Below are positions 25,797 to 34,896 of a DNA stretch of 64,000 bases, in pieces. This DNA comes from JBHPHA01 sp042569905 (GTDB taxonomy: Bacteria; Patescibacteriota; Minisyncoccia; Moranbacterales; UBA9337). Within the stretch, counting starts at the first letter, position 1. Every line of letters starts with the position of its first letter. The stretch covers positions 1 through 64,000 of the forward strand of contig JBHPHA010000002.1 of NCBI GenBank assembly GCA_042569905.1, given 5' to 3'. Under the pieces are notes generated by a model. That model made no database searches and was not told the DNA's origin. It worked only from the letters and a program-made list of their open reading frames with translations. The position numbers and the translations under genes were made by a program.

Positions 25797-28700
25797 TTAT
25801 TTATCAGTTGATTTTACCCCTCCTATTAAGTCAATATCTAGGCATAAACCTTTCAACTCATTAACAAGTACATGGAATGATGCTGGAATATTTGGACTAC
25901 TAATCGGTTCGCCCTTAATAATAGCTTCGTAAGCACCACTTCTACCTTTAATATCATCAGATTTAATAGTCAACATTTCTTGAAGAGTATAAGCTGCACC
26001 GTATCCTTCAAGTGCCCACACTTCCATCTCTCCAAATCTCTGTCCACCGAACTGAGCTTTACCTCCAAGAGGTTGCTGAGTAATCAAAGAGTATGGACCA
26101 ATTGAACGCATATGCAATTTATCATCTACAAGATGGTTCAGTTTCAAAATATACATAATTCCAACAGTTGACTCATTGTCAAACTTCTCACCAGTCTTAC
26201 CATTAGTCAATCCAATCTTTCCATTTTCTGGTAAACCAGCTTTTTTCAATTCAGCCTTAATATCAGTTTCTGAAACTCCATCCAATGCAGGAGTAGCAAC
26301 ATTATAACCTAATTTTGACGCTGCCCATCCAAGATGAGTTTCCAAAATTTGACCAATATTCATACGACTAGCTACACCAAGTGGGTTCAAGATAACATCC
26401 ACAGCAGTACCATCTGGAAGATGAGGCATATCCTCAACTGGTGCAATTCTTGAAATAACACCCTTATTACCATGACGACCAGCTAACTTATCTCCAACAG
26501 AGATTTTTCTAAGCTGTGCTATTGAAACTTGAATTTTTTGAATAACTCCAGTTGGAAGCTTATCACCTTGCTCTCTTGAGAAGATTCTAATGTCAACAAC
26601 CTTACCATGTTCACCATGAGGAAGATAAAGTGATGAATCTTTAACATCTCTAGATTTTTCACCAAAAATAGCTCTAAGCAATCTTTCTTCAGCAGTCAAA
26701 TCACCCTCACCCTTTGGAGTAATCTTTCCAACCATTATATCACCAGAAGCAACTTCTGCTCCGATTCTGATAATTCCAGTCTCATCAAGATTTTTCAATC
26801 TATCTTCACCGATATTTGGAATATCTCTTGTAATAACTTCCGGTCCAAGCTTTGTATCACGAACATCCATAGAGAAGTCCTCAATATGAATAGAGCTATA
26901 TCTATCTTCTTGAAGAAGTCTTTCTGAAATGATAATCGCATCCTCAAAGTTATATCCATCCCAAGGGACAAATGATACTAGTACATTTTGCCCTAGCGCT
27001 AACTCTCCGTGATCAGTTGAAGCACCATCTGCAAGCATTTGACCCTTCTTAACTTTTTCACCTCTAGCAACACGAGGAACCTGATTCATACTAGTGAAAG
27101 CATTTGATCTTACGAAAGTTTGTAGTAAATATGTTCTCTTAAAGTATTTATTCTTAGATCCTGCTGGAGCTGTTTCTTTTACAATAACATGAGCTCCGTC
27201 AACCTCAATAACTTCACCACTATTCTTAGCAATCACAACCTGACCTGAATCAGCAGCTGCTTTATCTTCGATACCAGTACCAACAACAGGAGCTTGTGGA
27301 ATAACACAAGAAACTGCCTGACGTTGCATATTTGATCCCATCAATGCACGGTTAGCATCATCATGTTCCAAGAAAGGAATCATTGATGTAGCAATTGAAA
27401 TACATTGTTTCGCAGAAACATCTACGTAATCCAATGAATCAGCTTCAATCATTTCTGGATGCCCTTTAACACGAGCCTCTACAGTTCCGTTTAAAATATT
27501 TCCATTCTCATCAATCTCAATTCCAGCATGAGCAATAATTTTTCTATCTTCAACAGTTGCATTTACAAACTCAGTTTCTCTTTCAACAAAAGGCACTATC
27601 TCAATAGTCTCTTCCTTCACTGCCTTTGCAACTGCCTTTGCTGATTTTTCATCAAGAATCTCACCACTCTTAGCAGCACCTTTGATATTTTCCTTTAGAA
27701 TTCTACCAAACAATGCCTCAGCAGTAGCCTTAACTTCCTTTGTAACCTTCAAGTAAGGAGTCTCTAGGAAACCATACTCGTTAATCCTTGCGTAAGTAGC
27801 CATCTGTCCAACCAAACCAATGTTTGGACCTTCAGGAGTCTGTACTGGACAAATTCTTCCATAATGAGAATGATGTACATCACGAACTTCAAATCCAGCT
27901 CTTTCTCTTGTAAGACCTCCAGGACCCATAGCACTAAACCTTCTTTTATGTTCTAGCTCAGCTAAAGGATTTACTTGATCCATAAATTGTGAAAGCTGTG
28001 AACTAGAGAAGAATTCTTTAATAGAGGCTGCTACTGGTCTTGAATTGATAATCTGTCCAGGAACTACAGTATTAACTTCACAAGTACTCATTCTGTCACG
28101 AATATTCTTAGACATTCTTGCCATACCAACCCTCAACTTGTTTTGCACAAGCTCTCCAACTCCTCTAACACGCCTATTTCCCAAGTGATCAATATCATCA
28201 GCTTGAGCTTCAGGATCGTTATTTAACTTAATAATTTCTTTTATAACTAAAATAAGGTCTTCAGTATTCAAAATTCTGTTCTCCTCTTCGTTTGAACGTT
28301 CAACGCTCAATCTTTGATTTAACCTATATCGTCCAACTTTTCCAAAATCATAACGATTAAAGTCAAAAAACATTGAATCAATCATTTGTTTTGCATTGTC
28401 TTCAGTAGCAAAATCTCCTGGTCTGATTCTTTTGTATACCTCTTTATAACCTTCTCCTTGAGTTTTTGTAATATCTTTATTGATTGTTTCATCAATAAAA
28501 TGAACATCTCCTAAGTCAACATCAGAAAACGCCTTTTTAATTTTTTCATCTTCTATGTACCCAAAAGCACGCAGTAATGATGTTACTGGGATTTTTCTTT
28601 TTCTATCAATTTTTACTGAGATTACTCCGTCTAAATCTGTATCAATCTCAAGCCAAGCACCTCTATTAGGGATAATTTTTGCACCGAAAAGTTTCTTACC

Positions 28701-29198
28701 CTTTTGATAAGTTACAGTAAAGAAAACACCTGGGCTTCTGATAAGCTGATTAACAACAACTCTTTCAACTCCGTTTACGATAAATGTTCCTCTATCTGTC
28801 ATTATTGGAAGATCTCCTAAATACACTTCTTGTTCTCTAACTTCACCAGTTTTCTTCACCAAAAGAGAGGCCTTAGCTCTAAGAGGAGCCTCATATGAAA
28901 TGTTCTTATTATTTGAAGTCAACTCATCATACTTTGGTTCATCAAGATAGTAGTCAGAAATTGTAACTTCTAACTCCCTACCTGTAGCATCCACAATAGG
29001 ATTAACTTCATCTAACAATTCTTGAAAACCCTTGTCCAAAAGCCAGTCATATGACTGAGTTTGCGCCTCAATTAAATTTGGTAGAGACACCATAAACCTC
29101 TTCTTGAAAAACTTTCTCTTCGATAAGGATGAAGCAGCACTGAAATTCTCCTTAATCTTTAAGTCCTTGTCTTTTTTAAGCATAAAAACACATCTCAT
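25797..29198 (-). CDS. rpoB: RNA polymerase subunit beta
   Basis: Catalytic beta subunit of RNA polymerase. Conserved blocks include FFSSSQLSQFMDQVNPL and RRFSAMGPGG (rifampicin pocket), GPNIGLV, GYNFEDAI, KLAGRHGNKGV and GGKAQFGGQRFGEMEVWALE near the C-terminus. Several in-frame starts exist at the 5' end (TTG at 29246, ATG at 29198, ATG at 29183). The ATG at 29198 was taken because GGGAG stands seven bases upstream; this gives 1133 residues. Two promoters are visible upstream. rpoL/rplJ are not adjacent in the window, unlike in many bacteria. Confidence 0.97.
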   Translation of the reverse strand: MRCVFMLKKDKDLKIKENFSAASSLSKRKFFKKRFMVSLPNLIEAQTQSYDWLLDKGFQELLDEVNPIVDATGRELEVTISDYYLDEPKYDELTSNNKNISYEAPLRAKASLLVKKTGEVREQEVYLGDLPIMTDRGTFIVNGVERVVVNQLIRSPGVFFTVTYQKGKKLFGAKIIPNRGAWLEIDTDLDGVISVKIDRKRKIPVTSLLRAFGYIEDEKIKKAFSDVDLGDVHFIDETINKDITKTQGEGYKEVYKRIRPGDFATEDNAKQMIDSMFFDFNRYDFGKVGRYRLNQRLSVERSNEEENRILNTEDLILVIKEIIKLNNDPEAQADDIDHLGNRRVRGVGELVQNKLRVGMARMSKNIRDRMSTCEVNTVVPGQIINSRPVAASIKEFFSSSQLSQFMDQVNPLAELEHKRRFSAMGPGGLTRERAGFEVRDVHHSHYGRICPVQTPEGPNIGLVGQMATYARINEYGFLETPYLKVTKEVKATAEALFGRILKENIKGAAKSGEILDEKSAKAVAKAVKEETIEIVPFVERETEFVNATVEDRKIIAHAGIEIDENGNILNGTVEARVKGHPEMIEADSLDYVDVSAKQCISIATSMIPFLEHDDANRALMGSNMQRQAVSCVIPQAPVVGTGIEDKAAADSGQVVIAKNSGEVIEVDGAHVIVKETAPAGSKNKYFKRTYLLQTFVRSNAFTSMNQVPRVARGEKVKKGQMLADGASTDHGELALGQNVLVSFVPWDGYNFEDAIIISERLLQEDRYSSIHIEDFSMDVRDTKLGPEVITRDIPNIGEDRLKNLDETGIIRIGAEVASGDIMVGKITPKGEGDLTAEERLLRAIFGEKSRDVKDSSLYLPHGEHGKVVDIRIFSREQGDKLPTGVIQKIQVSIAQLRKISVGDKLAGRHGNKGVISRIAPVEDMPHLPDGTAVDVILNPLGVASRMNIGQILETHLGWAASKLGYNVATPALDGVSETDIKAELKKAGLPENGKIGLTNGKTGEKFDNESTVGIMYILKLNHLVDDKLHMRSIGPYSLITQQPLGGKAQFGGQRFGEMEVWALEGYGAAYTLQEMLTIKSDDIKGRSGAYEAIIKGEPISSPNIPASFHVLVNELKGLCLDIDLIGGVKSTDK

Positions 29199-29316
29199 CA
29201 CGACACTCCCATCACAACTCCAGCAGAGCGTAAAGGGCTTGATCAATGAGATTCATTTAAAGATTCGTATTTAGTTATCCTCTTTTATATAAATAATTCA
29301 TTACCTAGTAAGCATT

Positions 29317-29344
29317 ATTATACACGATTGAAAAAATAGTGCAA
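29317..29344 (-). promoter_or_regulatory. rpoBC promoter, proximal
   Basis: Minus strand TTGCAC, 16 bases, TATAAT (perfect -10). Confidence 0.7.
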
Positions 29345-29363
29345 GCCCATCAGCAATTTCTTA

Positions 29364-29392
29364 ATTTTAGCACGCTAAAACGCTTTTGTCAA
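29364..29392 (-). promoter_or_regulatory. rpoBC promoter, distal
   Basis: Minus strand TTGACA, 17 bases ending in TGC, TAAAAT. With the proximal promoter it gives a tandem pair in the 29199-29611 gap. The rest of that gap (29393-29523) is plain AT-rich sequence with nothing recognised. Confidence 0.72.
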
Positions 29393-29523
29393 TAGGAAAT
29401 ACGCCATTTTCGACACTCAATACAAAGAATTTAGTGAAAAATATCGTTTTTAGTGTTTTTACCCCATTTTACCTCTGTTTATGGAGAAAAAGTAGGAAAT
29501 ATTCGTGCTTTTTTGAGAAAATA

Positions 29524-29557
29524 AAAAATCCAATAATCAAATGATTATTGGATTTTT
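29524..29557. terminator. terminator after the 29612 gene
   Basis: Perfect 14-bp arms AAAAATCCAATAAT / ATTATTGGATTTTT around CAAATG. It works on both strands and separates the accessory region from rpoB. Confidence 0.88.
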
Positions 29558-29611
29558 GAATTCATATTCATTGGATAGCACTATATGCTAAATATTCAAA
29601 TCCATGAAACA

Positions 29612-30094
29612 TCATCCTTTTTCAGACGAATCCCACTTCATGTCGACAAACTCCTTATACTGCGCATCTTGAAGAGTCCAGAGAACCTGAAGAAGGTGTT
29701 TTTTAGTTTTAATTTCTTGTGCAGTTCTGAAAAATCTATCCTTATACATCAAATTCATGATATATTTCAAGTCAACAGTATTGCCCACTGAATACTGAAC
29801 AATTGCAGATTCAGTATCCCTACTTGAATTAAGCATATACGGTGCCCAATCCAGGTTGTCACACAAAAATTTCCTCCCGTCACTAAGACACTTCACTTCT
29901 TCATAATCGCTAATATCCAATTCTTTGCATAGTGCTGGGTAATTTATCCTTGCATTCAATACACGTGCTTTTTTTGCTTCTTTAGCAAAAAAAACATGGA
30001 CGAAAAAAAGCTGAAATTTTTCTAATTGATTTTCAAAATTCACCTCTCCAATCTCTTTGAAAATACTATAAATATTCCTTTTACTTGCACTCAT
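29612..30094 (-). CDS. unknown protein, class 2 (strong SD)
   Basis: A 160-residue soluble protein with AGAGGTG upstream of the ATG. The N-terminal half is helical and rich in Phe and charged residues (FENQLEKFQLFFVHVFFAKEAKKARV); the C-terminal half has a MYKDRFFRTAQEIKTKKH helix. No family recognised. It is its own transcription unit with a TTGACA/TAAATT promoter and a strong terminator. Confidence 0.65.
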   Translation of the reverse strand: MSASKRNIYSIFKEIGEVNFENQLEKFQLFFVHVFFAKEAKKARVLNARINYPALCKELDISDYEEVKCLSDGRKFLCDNLDWAPYMLNSSRDTESAIVQYSVGNTVDLKYIMNLMYKDRFFRTAQEIKTKKHLLQVLWTLQDAQYKEFVDMKWDSSEKG

Positions 30095-30163
30095 GGATCA
30101 CCTCTTTTTTTAAGATACTTTTGATATGAAAACTATTTCCAATTGCCAACTTAATGACTCACT

Positions 30164-30192
30164 AATTTAACATCCAACATCCTCTATGTCAA
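30164..30192 (-). promoter_or_regulatory. promoter for the 29612 gene
   Basis: Minus strand TTGACA, 17 bases, TAAATT. Confidence 0.7.
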
Positions 30193-30218
30193 TAGACATT
30201 CCCTGTTTTTTATTATTA

Positions 30219-30252
30219 AAAAAACGAGTGGGGATTTTACCACACTCGTTTA
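30219..30252 (-). terminator. terminator type A, copy 1
   Basis: Stem AAACGAGTG / CACTCGTTT with a loop GGGATTTTACCA. Nearly the same sequence is found at 31641 and 34841 behind other genes. Confidence 0.88.
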
Positions 30253-30276
30253 TATCTTACTTCTTTCTATGCAATT

Positions 30277-30933
30277 CTATCGCTTTCTATTGTAACGACG
30301 ATGCATTTTTGAATAGTTCTTTCCTTGACACGCCTTGCTTCCAGTCCTATTGCCTCGCTTGGAGGCACTTGGCACACTAGCATGCATAATATTTCTTGAA
30401 ATACTCCTGCGTACATCTATTGCCTCCAAACCAATATGCTGAACATGCAATTCCAAGCCAGATTGACGTAAAGTTGCGGTCTTAATCTCAAAATCAAGAT
30501 CTTTCATTTTACCAATGAGCTTACTACTATCCTCAGCTCCGTCAGTTACTATTAAAACAGACTGACTTCCACAACCACAAGATCCTATCTTTGCTGTATC
30601 ACCGGGTCTAGCAACAATACTACAGCAGTACGTTTCCTCATCCACTTCAACATTAACATTGAGACCAGCGGCACGAAGAGCTGATATTCCATTCTCGAAC
30701 ATAAGACTAATAATCCTAACATCCTGTCGATTCTCAAAAACCACGACGGCGCAACTCAGATCTTCATGCTCCAACATATCACCGAGGATCTCTTCCGAGG
30801 CTGTGACCATCAAATCATCTTCTGGCAAACTAAGGATAACTTCACTCACCTTCACAAACAAATCCACCTTCTTCTTCAAACGTTTTGCGATTTTCAAATT
30901 TCCTTTCATCTCATTTAAGTCTTCGCGATTCAT
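30277..30933 (-). CDS. unknown protein, family A, with basic C-terminal tail
   Basis: A 218-residue protein, second gene of an operon; its ATG overlaps the previous stop (ATGA). Residues 20-105 are paralogous to the 106-residue protein at 31683: both have V-x-FV-K, LP-x-D-x-L-V-x-S, a central helical block and RSAG-(L/I)-x-V-x-VE near the end. The middle carries a cysteine cluster (GSCGCGSQ) and the last 45 residues are Arg/Lys/Ser-rich (MHRRYNRKR end), which suggests nucleic-acid binding. Family A is not known elsewhere to me. Followed by terminator type A. Confidence 0.65.
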   Translation of the reverse strand: MNREDLNEMKGNLKIAKRLKKKVDLFVKVSEVILSLPEDDLMVTASEEILGDMLEHEDLSCAVVVFENRQDVRIISLMFENGISALRAAGLNVNVEVDEETYCCSIVARPGDTAKIGSCGCGSQSVLIVTDGAEDSSKLIGKMKDLDFEIKTATLRQSGLELHVQHIGLEAIDVRRSISRNIMHASVPSASKRGNRTGSKACQGKNYSKMHRRYNRKR

Positions 30934-31493
30934 ACCTTAAATCCTTTTTCAAAAGTAAGATTATTACCAACAACTCCAACAACGCTATTTTTAATAAGCG
31001 TAGTTCCCCCATCTCTGGTTATCATGAATGAAACTTTCTCGTCCTGACGATAATACTTTTCGAAGGGATTATTAAAAATCCCACCATCATACCCAACACT
31101 CCATGATGCATCCAGAGGTTGCTTGATTACCGTTATAATGACTCCTTCCTCCACACTTACTCTTTTTGTTTTCATGAAAACAATTTCCGAACTACTCCGC
31201 TCGAAGTAAATCTTCTTACTTCCACAATAATTAACAGTGTCTCCTTCAACTTTGATAATATATTCCGGATCCTTATTCGGTTCACCGAAAAATACCCAGG
31301 TCACTCCATTCACCTCAATCACCAGCAAGCCGTTGGCGCCGAAAACAATCGGCTGATCCTCTGTAATTCCAATGTCCATAGCAAATCCGACTTCGCCATC
31401 GACATGAATATCGTACATGTTCGCACAGTTAATTTTTGTACCGTACCATATATTTACGCCACACTCCAATTCATGTTTAATCATTTTGGCCAT
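30930..31493 (-). CDS. unknown beta-rich protein, class 2
   Basis: Start taken at the ATG at 31491-31493: GGAG is seven bases upstream of it but only one base from an earlier in-frame ATG at 31499. The 187-residue protein is rich in short beta-like strands (YDIHVDGEVGFAMDIGI, GLLVIEVNGVTWVFF, EGVIITVIKQPL) with few helices and no membrane segment, so a beta-sandwich or barrel fold is likely. First gene of the operon with family A gene 30277. Its promoter and leader resemble those of the unrelated gene 34897. Confidence 0.65.
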   Translation of the reverse strand: MAKMIKHELECGVNIWYGTKINCANMYDIHVDGEVGFAMDIGITEDQPIVFGANGLLVIEVNGVTWVFFGEPNKDPEYIIKVEGDTVNYCGSKKIYFERSSSEIVFMKTKRVSVEEGVIITVIKQPLDASWSVGYDGGIFNNPFEKYYRQDEKVSFMITRDGGTTLIKNSVVGVVGNNLTFEKGFKV

Positions 31494-31556
31494 TTTCATT
31501 CTCCTTCAGTTTGTCTTACAGATTTCTATATTTATTCAATTGTTAAACAACACCTA

Positions 31557-31585
31557 ATATTACACTATTTTTCAACTTTTGTCAA
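31557..31585 (-). promoter_or_regulatory. promoter of operon 31493-30277
   Basis: Minus strand TTGACA, 17 bases, TAATAT. The leader contains TTGTTTAACAATTGAAT, also found in the leader of the gene at 34897. Confidence 0.78.
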
Positions 31586-31640
31586 TAAGCATATGTAATA
31601 TGCACAGACATATTGTTTTCGTACCAAAAAATTTTCAACA

Positions 31641-31672
31641 AAAAACGAGTGGGGATTTTTCCACACTCGCTT
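31641..31672 (-). terminator. terminator type A, copy 2
   Basis: AACGAGTG / CACTCG stem with the same loop as the copies at 30219 and 34841. Confidence 0.85.
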
Positions 31673-31682
31673 GAAAGCACTC

Positions 31683-32003
31683 CTACTCTATAATTGCAAC
31701 AACCCGAAAAACAGAATCCTGCTTCTCAACCAAAACACCAATACCAGCAGAACGAAATACTTCGATTTCCTTTTGATACATTACCTCTACATCACTCATA
31801 TTGCAGAGAGCTCTTTTTGAAAGACTAGCCAATATAATTTCATTTCTTGCGACACAACGCACTAATTCCGTAAAATTAGAAACTCGTACCAAAGGATTAT
31901 CCTTAGGTAATTTAACAAAAATCTTAATTGTATCAAGAAAAAAATCACACCCTCTATGTTCCTCAAAAAGCTTTCTTAATGCATCCACCTCACCATCAAT
32001 CAT
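31683..32003 (-). CDS. unknown protein, family A (short member)
   Basis: A 106-residue protein covering the core of family A (compare residues 20-105 of the 30277 protein): LPKDNPLVRVSNF, then a helical block and FRSAGIGVLVEKQDSVFRVV. It lacks the Cys cluster and basic tail of the long member. GGAGGA lies upstream, with a tiny ATG-TGT-AGA-TGA reading frame between it and the start. Own promoter and terminator type A. Confidence 0.65.
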   Translation of the reverse strand: MIDGEVDALRKLFEEHRGCDFFLDTIKIFVKLPKDNPLVRVSNFTELVRCVARNEIILASLSKRALCNMSDVEVMYQKEIEVFRSAGIGVLVEKQDSVFRVVAIIE

Positions 32004-32067
32004 CTACACATGTCCTCCTTCCTTAGAGTCATTATTTCATTCTATATCAACTGCCAAACAAAACATT

Positions 32068-32096
32068 ATACTAAGCTATGCCCCTAATTTTGTCAA
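32068..32096 (-). promoter_or_regulatory. promoter for the 31683 gene
   Basis: Minus strand TTGACA, 17 bases, TAGTAT; a TATAAT begins three bases further on. Confidence 0.65.
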
Positions 32097-32104
32097 CAGA
32101 GAAC

Positions 32105-33346
32105 TCACCTACTCAACAGTTCATTAATCACGTTTTCATCCTTGCAAGAATGACGGTTATCTGCTGAATAGTATTTTCTTGATTTTCCATAGCAACCACC
32201 GTTTTCTTTGTATAACGGAGTTAATATAGGCATCAAAAATCCAACGTCTTTTTTTGAAAAATATCCCTCTAAGTATCGAAGAGTTTCAGCTCTTTTTTTG
32301 CGACTCATATGAGCGAAAGTCCCCATGTCATCACCTTCAATTCCACTCCAATCCAAGTGCACAAAAACATTATTTGCTTTCTTGGAAAACTTTTTGTTCC
32401 ACAAAAGTGCCCAACACCAATCGCCTTTTTTCTTCCACCAGCGAGAATAACATGGGCCTTTTTCAATTTCCCCTTTCGGACTGATTCCAATTCCCCCTTC
32501 AATAAAGTCAAATTGTCGCAAATATTTCTCATCATTAATGTCATTCGTCTGAGCCCCAATCACAATTTCAATCCCTTTAAATTTGGCATACGCTCGCATT
32601 TCTCTCAAAACTTGTTCAGCTGAGGAATTGGTAATGTAGTCTTGAAAATATATTTGCCCAAACATAAAACTCTGCACTCCCAAGTCCATAGCCTTTTTAG
32701 TAATATCCAGAACATAGAGACGATACTCTTCCCTTCCTAAGGAAGGCTTGCAAGTATGTTCCCCCCAAAAGTTCTTACTTCCTGATCGACACATTCTGTT
32801 GAATTCAAATTCCCTATTTTCTGTCTCATAGAGATAAATTGCCTTTGTGTCAATCGCTTCAGCAATAAACATGCCATACAACACATCATCCCTATTCTTT
32901 GTAATGCTCCCCATAGTCTTCTCAATCTCTTCAAAATCAGGAGGACTAAGCCATGTCTCAATGGATCGATGCAGGTAGTAGCAGCTTGATCTATTCACCA
33001 GCTCCACTACAGATTTTTCTCTCGTTTCCTTATTTGCTCTATTTAAAATACCATCTACTACACAACCCTGTCTTTTCATTCTCTGCATATTTGGTGGCAA
33101 AAGATTCAAAGCGGGTTCGTCTGGAAATTCAGCCTGCCACTGTTCAATTAATTTCTTATACTCCAGTTCTACCGCCCTAATTTTTGCCCTCTCACTCTGC
33201 TGTTCATATTCTTTAACAATATCACCTGTATTTCTCTCTATTGCCCACATAATAAATCCGAACAATACTAAAGACGCCAGAGTAAAAACTCCTAAAAAAA
33301 TCCAACTTTTCGCTGTAGTCTCTTTAGTTATCTCTAAAAATCTCAT
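32105..33346 (-). CDS. membrane-anchored protein with a possible glycosidase-like domain
   Basis: Start taken at the ATG at 33344-33346, before the membrane anchor; a longer frame upstream has no start signal. The 413-residue protein has one membrane segment (about residues 14-36), a Lys/Glu-rich coiled stem (about 45-75) and a large outer domain. The second half alternates strands and helices with acidic motifs (GVQSFMFGQIYFQDYI, GIEIVIGAQTND, FDFIEGGIG, NNVFVHLDWSG), as in TIM-barrel glycoside hydrolase-like proteins. This is a structural guess. No SD, so it belongs to class 1. Confidence 0.6.
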   Translation of the reverse strand: MRFLEITKETTAKSWIFLGVFTLASLVLFGFIMWAIERNTGDIVKEYEQQSERAKIRAVELEYKKLIEQWQAEFPDEPALNLLPPNMQRMKRQGCVVDGILNRANKETREKSVVELVNRSSCYYLHRSIETWLSPPDFEEIEKTMGSITKNRDDVLYGMFIAEAIDTKAIYLYETENREFEFNRMCRSGSKNFWGEHTCKPSLGREEYRLYVLDITKKAMDLGVQSFMFGQIYFQDYITNSSAEQVLREMRAYAKFKGIEIVIGAQTNDINDEKYLRQFDFIEGGIGISPKGEIEKGPCYSRWWKKKGDWCWALLWNKKFSKKANNVFVHLDWSGIEGDDMGTFAHMSRKKRAETLRYLEGYFSKKDVGFLMPILTPLYKENGGCYGKSRKYYSADNRHSCKDENVINELLSR

Positions 33347-33427
33347 ACTCAAAAAGTTAATAATATCTCTTTCTATTTTACCACAAAAACCACCTTCCCT
33401 CCTCCTCTCTTCAGAATAGAGGGATAA

Positions 33428-33454
33428 AAAAGGACGAGTCATTATAACTCATCC
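33428..33454 (-). terminator. terminator overlapping the 3' end of the 33449 gene
   Basis: Stem GATGAGT / ACTCGTC followed by TTTTTT on the minus strand; the first arm overlaps the stop codon. Confidence 0.65.
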
Positions 33455-34150
33455 CTGATAAGTATTCACCACTTTGTTTGCAAAATTATTAAGCTCTTTT
33501 ACCTTTTCCTCAGGAGTAAATCCATCCTCATATACGTCCAATCGCAAAAGGATGTCTGCTTGAATTTTTGAATCCTTGTATCCACCTGTTTTCAAGTCAA
33601 ATGACACATTCTCCCTATCTCCATCTTCCCTCACAATCTCAACCCAGCCATCGATTCCACATTGATAATCCAAAGGAGTACCTACTGCAGTGTAGAAATT
33701 CACCTCTGAAATATTTAAGTTAGCTTGTTTTAATTTTTGAATAAGTACTAATTCAGCCTCTCTGGAAACATTTTGCTCACTCTTATCTTTTTCTGCTGGC
33801 TGATGCTGTCTTGCGAAGTCAAAAAGTGCATTTTTCACTTTCTCATAATCCTCAGGAGTTTTTCGAGTAGGCACAGGAACCTTCTCCTTTCTCCCTATCT
33901 TACACTTACCCAAAAGAGACTCTTCGCATACATGACCCCTATCAATCTCTCTTGTAATGGGGTTCACCATGTATCCCTTTTTCTCAATCAGTCCTCTTTT
34001 TGCAGCTTCTCTTTTGACATACTCAGCGTACGGCATTCTCTTAAAACTAGGTTTCTCAGATCTTTCACGCTTCCCAGCCTTAGACGCTGCAATATCCCTC
34101 CTTTTCCTTTCTGGACTATTCGTAAATGTTGGCATTCTTTCAAAGCTCAT
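33449..34150 (-). CDS. PD-(D/E)XK-like protein, family C, copy 1
   Basis: A 233-residue protein, paralogous along its whole length to 37713-38435. After a basic, disordered N-terminus comes a conserved block with four spaced Cys/His residues (GHVCEESLLGKC). The C-terminal region holds AVGTPLDYQCGIDGWVEI, a strand with an Asp, then about 15 residues later SFDLKTG. The D ... D-x-K order and the hydrophobic strands around it fit the PD-(D/E)XK nuclease core (inferred). In CPR accessory DNA this could be a nuclease or a protein of an unknown system. No SD before the ATG. Confidence 0.6.
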   Translation of the reverse strand: MSFERMPTFTNSPERKRRDIAASKAGKRERSEKPSFKRMPYAEYVKREAAKRGLIEKKGYMVNPITREIDRGHVCEESLLGKCKIGRKEKVPVPTRKTPEDYEKVKNALFDFARQHQPAEKDKSEQNVSREAELVLIQKLKQANLNISEVNFYTAVGTPLDYQCGIDGWVEIVREDGDRENVSFDLKTGGYKDSKIQADILLRLDVYEDGFTPEEKVKELNNFANKVVNTYQG

Positions 34151-34248
34151 ATTTTTAAAATCATATCAATCTTTTACAGATTAAATGATGTTATTATTTA
34201 CAAGATATTACACTAAAAGTATACCACCAAAGATTGAGTCAAACAAAA

Positions 34249-34284
34249 AAAGTACCATTTAAATTGCAATTTAAATGGTACTTT
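34249..34284. repeat. 36-bp perfect palindrome without loop
   Basis: AAAGTACCATTTAAATTG followed directly by its reverse complement. It lies between divergent genes and is downstream of neither. It could be an orphan terminator, a remnant of a lost cassette, or a protein site. Confidence 0.6.
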
Positions 34285-34331
34285 AATTTATCATTATGCC
34301 TTACACTGAAATAGAGAACTCACATAATCTC

Positions 34332-34360
34332 TTGACAAATAGCTAAAAATATGCTAAATT
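34332..34360 (+). promoter_or_regulatory. promoter for the 34418 gene
   Basis: TTGACA, 17 bases ending in TGC, TAAATT. Confidence 0.78.
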
Positions 34361-34417
34361 AAATAGTTAGACAAGTTGTTTTAAATTATTAATAATCAAT
34401 TCACAAGGAGACTCTCA

Positions 34418-34762
34418 ATGATGGATTTAGTTATCACAATCGCAATACTGGGCACTGGAACAATGATCGGCGGTAAGATTTTTAAGCTTACCGCGGGACA
34501 TATAACTGAATTAGCAATTCTTCAGTTAGCAGCAGCTGCATTTTATTATGTAGCCAGTGTCGACATACTCCCCGTTAATCCGAAGTTTGTCATAAACATA
34601 GTAGTTTGCTCAACCTTGCTCTGTGACGGGTTCTTACAGGACCCAAAAAAAAGAAACCTAAAGCGAACCCTTCTAAAAATAGCGGTGCAGGTAATTGCAA
34701 TACTGTTGTGTGCTTACTTATTAGGTGATAGTATCTCAAACTTATTCACATTGAATTATTAA
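34418..34762 (+). CDS. four-helix membrane protein, unknown, class 2
   Basis: A 114-residue protein with membrane segments at about 4-22, 30-46, 52-70 and 88-104 and a short basic loop DPKKRNLKR between the last two. AGGAG stands before ATGATG. No family recognised. Plus-strand unit with its own promoter and a terminator shared in sequence with the one after 40944. Confidence 0.65.
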   Translation: MMDLVITIAILGTGTMIGGKIFKLTAGHITELAILQLAAAAFYYVASVDILPVNPKFVINIVVCSTLLCDGFLQDPKKRNLKRTLLKIAVQVIAILLCAYLLGDSISNLFTLNY

Positions 34763-34786
34763 GAAAAAAACGCCCTGACAAACAAT

Positions 34787-34818
34787 AAAGTCGCAAGGAA
34801 AACCCTGCGACTTTTTTA
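34787..34818 (+). terminator. terminator type B, copy 1
   Basis: Arms AAAGTCGCA / TGCGACTTT with a loop AGGAAAACCC and a T run. The same 28 bases recur at 41380. Confidence 0.88.
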
Positions 34819-34840
34819 TTTTTCTCATTTTAACGTATCA

Positions 34841-34873
34841 AAAAACGAGTGGGGATTTTTCCACACTCGTTTA
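34841..34873 (-). terminator. terminator type A, copy 3
   Basis: Stem AACGAGTG / CACTCGTT with the same loop as the copies at 30219 and 31641, here serving the unrelated 34897 gene. Confidence 0.86.
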
Positions 34874-34896
34874 AAAACTTCATATTACTACATTCT

